The position numbers were made by a program, and so were the translations under genes. Shown here in pieces: positions 34,622 to 42,755 of a stretch of 64,000 nucleotides of DNA (within the stretch, counting starts at the first letter, position 1; every line of letters starts with the position of its first letter). A model generated the notes under the pieces. It was not told the origin of the DNA, ran no database searches, and was given only the letters and a program-made list of their open reading frames with translations. This DNA comes from UBA1858 sp963976865. GTDB lineage: Bacteria; Pseudomonadota; Gammaproteobacteria; UBA4575. The stretch is from NCBI GenBank assembly GCA_963976865.1, contig CAXBLY010000001.1, forward strand, positions 248,001 through 312,000, in the 5' to 3' direction.

Positions 34622-36942
34622 TACTTAAATACTCCTGGATGAATTTTTTCGGCCTGTTCTAGAATCTCGTCATCAGTTGCTTCTATATTCTGATTACGAG
34701 GGTCTTCTCGCCATTTTTTAATATACCCGTCTTTTCCACCCCACTCTGCAAGTAAGGCCTGCTTGCGCATTTGCTCATCTGCTTTTTCCACTTCTACCAG
34801 ACAGGAATAAAACGTTGGACTCTTGCCAAAGTCGGTTAACATTTCCGAGTTCAGCGCATTGATATTGACTCCTCCAGGGGTATTACTGCCCTTGAATTGT
34901 TTTTGCGTAGAACACATACCGGACAGCATACCTTCAATAATGACAGCATAGGCATATGTCTCACCACGATCGTTATACAATCGACACAAATCACCATCTT
35001 GCAAATTGCGCTTGGCCGCTTCTTCCGGATTCAATTCTATTGTTGGTCTGGATTGCATTGCCTGCAAACGCGGCACTGACTGGAATGAATCACCTATAAA
35101 GTAATGTGACGCACTACTTAAGACCTGTAACGGGTATTTGTCCCGCTTGGGATCTTCCTGACCTTCAATTTCAGGTACGTATGTAGGTAATGGATCAACG
35201 CCTTCTTCTTTTAGCGCTTCACTATATATTTCAATCTTACCACTCGGGGTTGGCCAGCCATTCTTATGGAAATTTCTGCGCTCCGAGTCTGTGTTTGCAC
35301 GTGCCCATCCGTTCTTTCTTAGCTCTTCAAAGGTAATTCCTTCCATTAAAGGATTAACTTCGTCCTGGACCAGAATGTCGCGAATAATTTCTTCGTCTGT
35401 TTGGGTAAATGCGTTATCTGTATCTTTGTCATAGCCCATTTTCTTGGCCAGCATACGGAATAGTTCTGAATTGCGTACACTTTCGCCGAGCGGTTCTATA
35501 ATCGGCTCGTTCATGACGTAGTACCAGTTGCCATACGTCGCTACCAGATCCTGACGCTCCAGTTGGGTGTCGGCAGGCAGTACAATATCCGCGTATTCAC
35601 ATGTATCGGTCCAGAATGTTTCATGCACAGCAACGAACAAATCATCACGATTCAGGCCGTTGCGCACTCCATTTGTATTCGGGGAACAATTAGCCGGGTC
35701 AGAATTGTAGACAAATATAGACTTAATCGGTGGATCCAGCTGCTCACCGTCATAGCCTACATTTTCATCTAACGCCCGCCCAATCTGCACCATACTGATT
35801 AAACGCTTCGATGCACGATCACCGAGGTCTGGCCGGTGCAGCTTCTCCATATCATGGCGTAACCACATTTCTTCAAGATTTCCGAAACTGGCTCCGCCAC
35901 AACGATGCCTCCAGGAACCAGTAATGCAAGGTAAAATTAAAATTGACCGGCACATCTGGCCTGAATTCTGATGACGGTTTAAACCATAGTTGGCACGAAT
36001 TACCGCGATATTTGCGGATGCATACTCAACCGCCAGCTTTTCAATATCTGCCGCTGGTACACCGGTAATTTTTTCGACTTTATCCAGAGGGTAATCAGGC
36101 AGCTTGGTTTCCAGTAAGGCTTCCCAACCAATAGTTTGCTCTTTCAGATATTCAATATCGTGCAGCCCTTTATCCACAATGACTTTCATCATGCCCAGAG
36201 CTAATGCTGCATCTGTGCCAGGTTTAGGCTGAATGTGCCAGTCAGCCATCATTGTAGTACGTGTCTGGCGCGGATCGATCACTACCAGTTTAGCGCCACG
36301 CTGTTTTGCTTCACGAATAAATGGAATTGCATGAACCCCGGTACTGACCAGGTTTGCGCCCCAGAGAATAATATAATCTGCTTCCTGCGCCGCTTCATGA
36401 ATAGATGTATTGGCATGTGCCAGGCCGTAAGTGTGTAAACCTGCCCACATGGCAGCGTAGATACAAATTGATTGCTCCAGTCGAGCTGCTTCCATTTTAT
36501 TCCAGAAGCGCGTATCCATTGTCCAGTAACCCACCATACCCATGGTGCCCGAATACGAATATGGCTGAACGGCTTCAGATCCATACTTTTCGATTGTCTC
36601 TTTAAAATTATTAGTGATGGTCTCTAATGCTTCATCCCAGCTGATACGCTCAAACTTTGCACCTGGACCTTTAGGACCCACGCGTTTGTGTGGATACAGC
36701 ACGCGGTTGTCGTTATAAACAAAATCAAGGTAATGATTTACCTTATTGCATAGATAACCGCGCGTGATGGGATGTGTAGGGTCACCTTGTACACGTACCG
36801 CTTTCCCTGTGGAATCATCGCGAGTCACCAGCATTGAACATGAATCCGGACAATCATGCGGACAAAATGAATGGTGAACTGAAAAGCCCTCAGGGACTTT
36901 TATACGATCTTTGACTTCCGTAACTTTAATGCTTTCTGTCAT
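34621..36942 (-). CDS. Molybdopterin oxidoreductase, DMSO-reductase superfamily
   Basis: 773 aa. N-terminal [4Fe-4S] site with Cys 27, 31, 35 and 65 (FCPHDCPDSC, LCNK), then the bis-MGD fold (LWGANLVSTG, VIDPRQTRT, ADIVLPADTQLERQD) and the C-terminal molydopterin dinucleotide domain from about residue 620. No Tat signal is present, so it should be cytosolic. GAGGAGG lies ten bases before the ATG. Substrate unknown: the partner is a soluble NAD(P)H-type flavin/Fe-S protein and not a membrane anchor, which argues against a respiratory quinone-linked reductase. Confidence 0.92.
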   Translation of the reverse strand: MTESIKVTEVKDRIKVPEGFSVHHSFCPHDCPDSCSMLVTRDDSTGKAVRVQGDPTHPITRGYLCNKVNHYLDFVYNDNRVLYPHKRVGPKGPGAKFERISWDEALETITNNFKETIEKYGSEAVQPYSYSGTMGMVGYWTMDTRFWNKMEAARLEQSICIYAAMWAGLHTYGLAHANTSIHEAAQEADYIILWGANLVSTGVHAIPFIREAKQRGAKLVVIDPRQTRTTMMADWHIQPKPGTDAALALGMMKVIVDKGLHDIEYLKEQTIGWEALLETKLPDYPLDKVEKITGVPAADIEKLAVEYASANIAVIRANYGLNRHQNSGQMCRSILILPCITGSWRHRCGGASFGNLEEMWLRHDMEKLHRPDLGDRASKRLISMVQIGRALDENVGYDGEQLDPPIKSIFVYNSDPANCSPNTNGVRNGLNRDDLFVAVHETFWTDTCEYADIVLPADTQLERQDLVATYGNWYYVMNEPIIEPLGESVRNSELFRMLAKKMGYDKDTDNAFTQTDEEIIRDILVQDEVNPLMEGITFEELRKNGWARANTDSERRNFHKNGWPTPSGKIEIYSEALKEEGVDPLPTYVPEIEGQEDPKRDKYPLQVLSSASHYFIGDSFQSVPRLQAMQSRPTIELNPEEAAKRNLQDGDLCRLYNDRGETYAYAVIIEGMLSGMCSTQKQFKGSNTPGGVNINALNSEMLTDFGKSPTFYSCLVEVEKADEQMRKQALLAEWGGKDGYIKKWREDPRNQNIEATDDEILEQAEKIHPGVFK

Positions 36943-37075
36943 TTGTATGACCTCCTCTACTCTCGAGCTATCGCTTATTATTGTGTTTATCCGTAGTACT
37001 AACCCATTACTAGCAACATACTACAAGCCCCTTTTTAGAACAACTTAAGGCGCTTATTTAGAATGAATGACAAGC

Positions 37076-37102
37076 AAATATGGCGACCTTATAGCCATAT
37101 TT
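37076..37102 (-). terminator. Hairpin at the end of dinB
   Basis: Nine-base arms AAATATGGC and GCCATATTT with a nine-base loop overlap the dinB stop codon. The T run after it is weak, so termination is only possible. Confidence 0.35.
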
Positions 37103-38174
37103 ACAATAAGGGTATCTGTTCGTCTTCGCGCGCATCAGAATCTCTCTCCAGATTAGAAATGGATACCCCTAAAAGTCTTACAGGTAAATCCTTGACAGCC
37201 GCACTTTCCAGCAACGCCGGGATCACATTCATAATTGATTTGGCATCCCGGAAGCCTGCCTTGCTTGAGTAACTGCGCGTCACTTGTGTGAAATCCGAGA
37301 ACTTCACTTTGATTGTGACCGTTTTCCCTGTCCCGGCAAATTTTTTCAGCTGTTTTTCCAATTCAATACTTTGCGTCTCAAACACCGCGAGCATTTCTTC
37401 CTGATAGTTTAAATCTACCTCAAAGGTGTCTTCTGTTCCGATCGATTTTCGTAAACGGTCAGCTTCTACAGTCCGATTATCAATACCTCGTGAGACGTTG
37501 TAATAATACTGGGCTGATTTTCCAAAAATTGGCTGTAGCGCTTCCAATTCCCAGGTAGCCAGATCTGCACCTGTATAAATACCCAAACCCTGCATTTTTT
37601 CTTCAGTGGCCGGACCCACACCAAAAAATTCTCGTATGGTGAGTTTTTTTACAAATTCAGGCCCTTCCTTGGGTGAAATGTAAAATAAGCCATCCGGCTT
37701 TCCGCGATCTGATGCAATCTTGGCCAGAAATTTATTGTAGGACACCCCTGCCGATGCTGTCAGTCGTGTCTCTCGCTTAATTCGCTGCCTAATATCCTTG
37801 GCAATCAGCATACTAGAGCCCGCTCTGACAATTTCCTTAGTCACATCAAGGAACGCCTCATCTAATGCTAATGGTTCAATGAGATCTGTATATTTTCTTA
37901 GAATATCCTGTATCTGGACTGAAATTTCGCGGTATTCCTTGAATCTAGGTCGAATAAATATCGCTTGCGGACATTTTCTTTTCGCCATGGCAGAGGTCAT
38001 GGCTGAATGAATGCCAAATTTACGTGCCTCATAGCTACACGTCGCCACGACACCCCGGCGATCTGGGTCACCCCCAACCACCACGGGCTTGCCTCTATAT
38101 TCTGGAAAGTCGCGCTGTTCTACGGATGCGTAAAAAGCGTCCATGTCTATGTGGATTATACTGCGATCAAACAT
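37101..38174 (-). CDS. dinB: DNA polymerase IV
   Basis: Y-family translesion polymerase. 357 aa, usual length. Catalytic carboxylates in IIHIDMDAFYASVE and ALDEAFLDVT, the steric gate and finger segment SYEARKFGI, the helix-hairpin-helix FFGVGPATEEKMQGLGI, and the little-finger domain after residue 240. No clear LexA box is seen before the start. The C-terminus (EDEQIPLL) ends in a QIPLL stretch that resembles a beta-clamp binding peptide. Confidence 0.96.
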   Translation of the reverse strand: MFDRSIIHIDMDAFYASVEQRDFPEYRGKPVVVGGDPDRRGVVATCSYEARKFGIHSAMTSAMAKRKCPQAIFIRPRFKEYREISVQIQDILRKYTDLIEPLALDEAFLDVTKEIVRAGSSMLIAKDIRQRIKRETRLTASAGVSYNKFLAKIASDRGKPDGLFYISPKEGPEFVKKLTIREFFGVGPATEEKMQGLGIYTGADLATWELEALQPIFGKSAQYYYNVSRGIDNRTVEADRLRKSIGTEDTFEVDLNYQEEMLAVFETQSIELEKQLKKFAGTGKTVTIKVKFSDFTQVTRSYSSKAGFRDAKSIMNVIPALLESAAVKDLPVRLLGVSISNLERDSDAREDEQIPLL

Positions 38175-38260
38175 AGGCTATTAACAGCACAAATCGTGAA
38201 TGACATTTAGGTGTTAGTGAATATACTATTGTATTCAGCTCACATAGTTGACTGATCTCG

Positions 38261-38289
38261 TTGACCCGCACTTCGGTAATCCGTAGCAT
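38261..38289 (+). promoter_or_regulatory. Candidate sigma-70 promoter of the four-repeat protein
   Basis: TTGACC at 38261-38266 and TAGCAT at 38284-38289 with a 17-base spacer, about 75 bases before the start codon. Confidence 0.4.
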
Positions 38290-38364
38290 TTAGCCTATCG
38301 AACTTAATTACCGTGCAAATCATATAGATCACCTTGATCACCCATTACTTTTGGAGACACCATA

Positions 38365-38916
38365 ATGAGCAGTTCAAATTCAAATCTACCAGTAATCATA
38401 TTGGTAGTCATAGCGATTCTAGCATTAGGCGGGTTTTATTACGCAGATCGCTCAAGCCGTAACGATACTGATATCGCTGCAATCACTGACAGTGCCGATA
38501 CAGAAAGCATGATCAGCTCGAAAAACAAATACGAAGCCGATAAGTCTGCATTTTCTCATTCAGGATATACAGGTTCTGCTGAAGGCTATCTATCCAAATA
38601 CAAGGATGGTGCACCAAAGCCAGCTAAAGTAGTAAAGCAGCATTCAGGCTACAGCGGCAGCGCCAATGACTATGTGTCAAAACACAACAGCGATGAAATT
38701 GAAGCGCTTGAAGAGAATACAAAAAGTCATACCGGCTTCAGTGGCTCAATGAAAGACTATGCGGCAGGAAAATTCAATACACGTAGCACTTCAAAATCAA
38801 ACAAAGCAGATCATTCAGCATCACCCAAGTCTGCATCCAAAAGCAGTCATGCTAATTCCAGTCCAGATACTGGATACAAAGGGTCAGTTAATGATTACCT
38901 AGACAAATATAAGTAA
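38365..38916 (+). CDS. Membrane-anchored protein with four GY-GS-DY repeats
   Basis: 183 aa. One membrane helix (residues 8-26), then a hydrophilic Ser/Lys-rich stretch with four copies of a motif like S-G-Y-x-G-S-x-x-D-Y-x-x-K at residues 65-80, 93-107, 122-136 and 168-182. The last ends the protein (TGYKGSVNDYLDKYK). The repeats are separated by 15-30 residues of variable, charged linker. GGAG precedes the ATG. No family recognised; a short linear binding motif repeated on a flexible periplasmic tail is the likely design. Confidence 0.75.
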   Translation: MSSSNSNLPVIILVVIAILALGGFYYADRSSRNDTDIAAITDSADTESMISSKNKYEADKSAFSHSGYTGSAEGYLSKYKDGAPKPAKVVKQHSGYSGSANDYVSKHNSDEIEALEENTKSHTGFSGSMKDYAAGKFNTRSTSKSNKADHSASPKSASKSSHANSSPDTGYKGSVNDYLDKYK

Positions 38917-38931
38917 ACCACTGGCGGTGGC

Positions 38932-39639
38932 TTAGTTTACTGGCAATTTTGCACGTAGCTCGTCTCGATCGAACCACCAGTTATCACCAACAATTGCATC
39001 AATTACTTTTCCTAGACGAGTAAACATCTCGTCTAGGTTATTCAGCTCCAGCATTTCAATCCAAATTTCAATTGAGCCTTCGTCCTCAATGCCACGATGT
39101 CTTTTTGCCACCATGGCAATTAACTGTTTGGCTAAAAACATCAGGCTTTCCTTTTCTTCTTCCTTACTCCGCAACTCAGCAATGTATAACGCTGCAACAC
39201 TTGCAACTGCAGCACCATCCGAGTTATCCGGTGTTTCATCGATAATGTAAGAAAGCATATCAACTGATAATGCAGGTTCAACCGGATACGCCACTGCCAG
39301 CCAGCACGCCTGGCCAAGTGCAGCAATTGATTCATCCTGTTCTGATAAATAAAGCAATTCACACGCTTCTACCGCTTGCTGAAAACACTCACCTTCAATA
39401 AATATTTTCACCAGCGGACGGGCTTCCTGCCAGCATGCCTCATGTTCACCCATACCCAATCTGGCTCTGGCAATCTCCAGCTTCACTTTTGCCACTTCAA
39501 CCAGATCAGCTTTATCACCCAGCCCAGTTAACTTCTGTAAAAGTTGCTGTATCTCTTTTTCAAAAAATACGCGCGCGTCACCGAGATCCTGACCACTAAT
39601 AGTCTCTGACATTGCTCTAGAAAGAATTTCCCTACTCAT
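38932..39639 (-). CDS. Helical protein of unknown function
   Basis: About 235 aa from ATG 39639; an in-frame TTG at 39675 would add 12 residues, and neither has a good ribosome site. Entirely helical and acidic, without signal peptide, cofactor motif or membrane helix, with paired helices spaced like a TPR-type solenoid (KLEIARARLGMGEHEACW, QAVEACELLYLSEQDES). It lies between the four-repeat protein (convergent) and alkB (same strand, beyond the alkB terminator). Function unknown. Confidence 0.65.
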   Translation of the reverse strand: MSREILSRAMSETISGQDLGDARVFFEKEIQQLLQKLTGLGDKADLVEVAKVKLEIARARLGMGEHEACWQEARPLVKIFIEGECFQQAVEACELLYLSEQDESIAALGQACWLAVAYPVEPALSVDMLSYIIDETPDNSDGAAVASVAALYIAELRSKEEEKESLMFLAKQLIAMVAKRHRGIEDEGSIEIWIEMLELNNLDEMFTRLGKVIDAIVGDNWWFDRDELRAKLPVN

Positions 39640-39797
39640 AATTTTTACAATTTTATTGGTTAAAGGTTTTGACAAACATACTGAGGCAGCCCGGCTCAGA
39701 TAGAATTATTCATATGACCCAGTGTACACGTATCACATAAAGTTATAGAAATGACTTTGAAACTGTCTTCTGTCTTGATATGGGGACTTTAAGGACA

Positions 39798-39827
39798 AAA
39801 AAAAGCCCCCAAAAATGGGGGCTTTTA
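39798..39827 (-). terminator. Intrinsic terminator of alkB
   Basis: On the minus strand AAAGCCCCC pairs with GGGGGCTTT around a six-base loop, followed by a run of eight Ts. Lies 20 bases beyond the alkB stop. Confidence 0.9.
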
Positions 39828-39846
39828 ATTTCACTACTGTGGCAGA

Positions 39847-40989
39847 TTAAGCGTAGCCAGCGACCTGATTAATCTTGGCAGCGACCTTGCGCTCACCCTC
39901 AGATGCCATCTCCTCATCCCACTTGTTCATCTGCTCATTCATGTACTTATGCCACACCGGCGGTAACAATGCCAATGCAAACAGCGTGAAGTACCCGCGT
40001 CCGCAGTTCGGCGACCCCACTTCATCCAACTCCCAGAAGTGTGTCTCGCCGCGATCATGGTGATCCCCCTGACGCCCAATCTCGATGAAAAACCAGCTCG
40101 TGAATGCCGTGCTGTTATCCCAGCTATGACGGTAGTCAATCGGCTGTCCTTTCTCGCGAATTAAACCGTAGTGCTCAAGGTAGTTCAACGCCTCTAGCTC
40201 AAAGTTAGAGATTAACCACACGATCGCCAAACAGCCCATGCCAACCCAGCCGCCTACAAACCAGAATAAAAATATGGTTGGCAATGCCATGAAGTAGCCT
40301 CGAATCCAGCGGTTCTGCCATGATAAAAATGGCACGCCCAGTCTCTCCAGACGCTGCTTCTCCATCACAAACAAAAACTTGCTCTGCCCTATGCCGGATA
40401 ACGGATAGTGCTTGTACAGACTTCTGCCGCGTGGCGCTGTTGCCGGATCATCCACATGACCAAGCTCCAGGTGATGGTTGTATACATGCGCATAACAGAA
40501 ATGCGCCTTGCCTGACAAGGCCATCATCCAGCGCGCAATCACAAAGCTGAACCCTTTGGTATGCGCCAGCTCATGTCCGTAGATAATCCCGATACCCGCA
40601 AATATCCCGGTGGAGATCGTCGCGCCTATCAGCTGCGATCCGGTGATCCCGTCCTGTATCGTCATTCCTAACAGTGTGGACTCCGCAATCGGCACTCCGG
40701 TCATGTACTGGAATATGCGCCAGGCCAACACGATCTGTAAACAGATGAACACTCCCAGCATTCCGTACATCACGCCATTGTGTAATGCCGGTATCCCGTA
40801 CAGCTCTCCGTCTTCGTCAAACCCCGCTCCCGGTGTCTGCGCTTTCGTCAGGGTATCAATGATGATCCCTACTCCTAACAGGGCCACACCTGTCCATACC
40901 CATGGACCGCCGGCCAAAACTCCAAACATCGACGCCAGTATTAGCAACGGGGCTAAAAAATAGCGTACATTGATTAATAATTTCTTCAT
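39847..40989 (-). CDS. alkB: AlkB/XylM-type alkane hydroxylase
   Basis: Integral-membrane di-iron hydroxylase. 380 aa from the ATG at 40989, which has a perfect AGGAGG six bases upstream; a longer frame to 41049 has no ribosome site. Hydrophobic helices in the N-terminal half and the His boxes are seen: GHELAHTKG, HVYNHHLELGH, the family-diagnostic NYLEHYGL, and GRQGDHHDRGETH in place of the usual RHSDHH. It is therefore a divergent AlkB group. Codon use is visibly more GC-rich than its neighbours. A paralogue begins at 63323. No rubredoxin is in the window. Confidence 0.93.
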   Translation of the reverse strand: MKKLLINVRYFLAPLLILASMFGVLAGGPWVWTGVALLGVGIIIDTLTKAQTPGAGFDEDGELYGIPALHNGVMYGMLGVFICLQIVLAWRIFQYMTGVPIAESTLLGMTIQDGITGSQLIGATISTGIFAGIGIIYGHELAHTKGFSFVIARWMMALSGKAHFCYAHVYNHHLELGHVDDPATAPRGRSLYKHYPLSGIGQSKFLFVMEKQRLERLGVPFLSWQNRWIRGYFMALPTIFLFWFVGGWVGMGCLAIVWLISNFELEALNYLEHYGLIREKGQPIDYRHSWDNSTAFTSWFFIEIGRQGDHHDRGETHFWELDEVGSPNCGRGYFTLFALALLPPVWHKYMNEQMNKWDEEMASEGERKVAAKINQVAGYA

Positions 40990-41210
40990 CGGTACCTCCT
41001 TACAGTCACCTTTCGAAGTATGAATAGATAAGTGCTTAATATCTGGCATTAACTATAGCAAAACCATTTCCAATTACCAATACGGTTAATCACATTGATA
41101 ATGTTTTGTCTTGTACATACAGGTAACAATGTACTAAAATTGTTCCATATTATTGAACATGAGAAGTACATAAAGTTGGACAAAAGCATAACAAGACAGA
41201 CGTAGCCAGA
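40990..41210. promoter_or_regulatory. Shared control region between alkB and a MerR regulator
   Basis: 221 bases between divergent genes. Several symmetrical elements cluster at 41110-41190: GTACAT and ATGTAC ten bases apart, another GTACAT copy further on, and TGTTC-N9-GAACA at 41141-41159. They are candidate operators for the MerR-like protein. Promoter hexamers are not clear by eye. Confidence 0.4.
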
Positions 41211-42182
41211 ATGGAGACTAATGTCACAAATCCTCAACACCCTATTCAGGTGGTGGCCAAGCGAACTGGCCTGACCGCTGATGTGATTCGCGCCTGGGAA
41301 AGGCGCTATCAGGCAGTCACTCCCAAGCGTGCTGCAAACAGCCGTCGTTTATATTCTGACCTGGATGTAGAGAAACTTGGCCTGCTCAGAAAAGCCACAT
41401 CTGCTGGCCGCCGCATCGGTGACATCGCCAATCAAACGATAGATCAGTTATATACGTTAGTTGAAAACGATGAATCAGCCGCCGCAAAAGCGCGCAACAT
41501 CCCTTCAGAACGTCCCAATACGGGTTCTGTGATGGAACATTTTGAAGAATGTCTTGATGCCATCAATCAAATGCAACCAGCAGCGTTAAAATCCAACCTT
41601 GTGAAAGCAGCGAATACTCTGGGTATTCCATTCTTGCTGGAAGATTTACTTAGGCCGTTGATTGCTTATATAAGAGATGAATGTCGACGTGGCAACATGC
41701 GCCTGTCTCAGGAGAGAATGGCCACCGCCATGGTACGCTCTTATATGTGTACATTAACCGCTTCTGAAATCCAGCATGATTCAAAATACAATATCGTTGT
41801 CACCACTCCTGTCGGTCAGCATTACGACTTGATTGCATTACGTATGGCTGTTGCCGCAAATTCATACGGATGGAATTCTATTTATCTGGGTACTGAATTG
41901 CCCGCAGATGAAATTGTCTATGCCAGCGCACACACCAATGCTTCTGCGGTTGCATTAGGCATAGCAAGGCCATCTGATGATCCTCACCTGCCAAATACGT
42001 TACGCCAGATCAAAGCTTCATTATCAAGAAAAACCACATTGATTGTATGCGGTAACGCGGTATCAGGTTACACTGAGGTGATTGAAGAAGTTAATGCAGT
42101 TGTTGTTCAAACAATGGGGGAGTTGCGACTTGAACTAGATCGCTTGAAACGTCCTATTTCTGCTTTACTAGAAGACGAATAA
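41211..42182 (+). CDS. MerR-family regulator with B12-binding-like C-terminal domain
   Basis: 323 aa. MerR helix-turn-helix at residues about 10-78 (VVAKRTGLTADVIRAWERRY, then SRRLYSDLD), a helical domain (about 105-185) and a Rossmann-like domain (about 190-300), the CarA/CarH/LitR layout. The cobalamin motif is not clean: GQHYDLIALRM has Tyr where the B12-ligating His is expected and Ile where Gly is expected, so B12 binding is doubtful. Divergent from alkB; it is the obvious candidate for its control, though fabA 35 bases downstream could also be a target. Confidence 0.88.
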   Translation: METNVTNPQHPIQVVAKRTGLTADVIRAWERRYQAVTPKRAANSRRLYSDLDVEKLGLLRKATSAGRRIGDIANQTIDQLYTLVENDESAAAKARNIPSERPNTGSVMEHFEECLDAINQMQPAALKSNLVKAANTLGIPFLLEDLLRPLIAYIRDECRRGNMRLSQERMATAMVRSYMCTLTASEIQHDSKYNIVVTTPVGQHYDLIALRMAVAANSYGWNSIYLGTELPADEIVYASAHTNASAVALGIARPSDDPHLPNTLRQIKASLSRKTTLIVCGNAVSGYTEVIEEVNAVVVQTMGELRLELDRLKRPISALLEDE

Positions 42183-42216
42183 AGATCAATAAATTTATCA
42201 ACACAATAAAATCACT

Positions 42217-42732
42217 ATGACACGACCTTCCAGCTTCAGTTACGAAGAACTAATCGCTTGCGGAAACGGTGAAATGTTTGGCCCAGGCAACGCCCAGCTT
42301 CCAACTCCAAATATGTTAATGGCTGATCGCATTACCAGCATTACAGAAGATGGTGGAAACTATAATAAAGGCAAAATCATTGCCGAACTGGACATCAATC
42401 CTGAGTTATGGTTTTTCGGCTGTCATTTTCCAGGTGACCCGGTAATGCCGGGGTGTCTGGGACTGGATGCTATGTGGCAACTGGTCGGATTCTATCTGGC
42501 CTGGCGTGACAACCCGGGAAGAGGACGTGCGCTAGGTGTTGGCCAGGTTAAGTTCAGCGGACAAGTATTACCGAGTGCTAAAAAAGTGACTTATAATATC
42601 GACATTAAAAGAATGATTACTCGCGGTGTGGCATTAGGTATTGCGGATGGTGTTATGTCGGTTGATGATCGCGAAATTTATCATGCTAAAGATTTACGTG
42701 TCGGCCTGTTCACCTCAACTGATGATTTTTAA
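42217..42732 (+). CDS. fabA: 3-hydroxydecanoyl-ACP dehydratase/isomerase
   Basis: Makes and isomerises trans-2-decenoyl-ACP, the entry to unsaturated fatty acids. 171 aa, typical. Hot-dog fold with the catalytic His in FFGCHFPGDPVMPG and Asp in LGLDAMWQLVGF. The usual partner fabB is not adjacent, where the convergent AbgT gene stands instead. Same strand and 34 bases after the MerR gene. Confidence 0.97.
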   Translation: MTRPSSFSYEELIACGNGEMFGPGNAQLPTPNMLMADRITSITEDGGNYNKGKIIAELDINPELWFFGCHFPGDPVMPGCLGLDAMWQLVGFYLAWRDNPGRGRALGVGQVKFSGQVLPSAKKVTYNIDIKRMITRGVALGIADGVMSVDDREIYHAKDLRVGLFTSTDDF

Positions 42733-42755
42733 ATTATAACTACGCTACATTACCA

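Noticed and set aside
41221..41223. ATG ten bases after the MerR start as an alternative start
   Set aside because: It is out of frame with the conserved protein.
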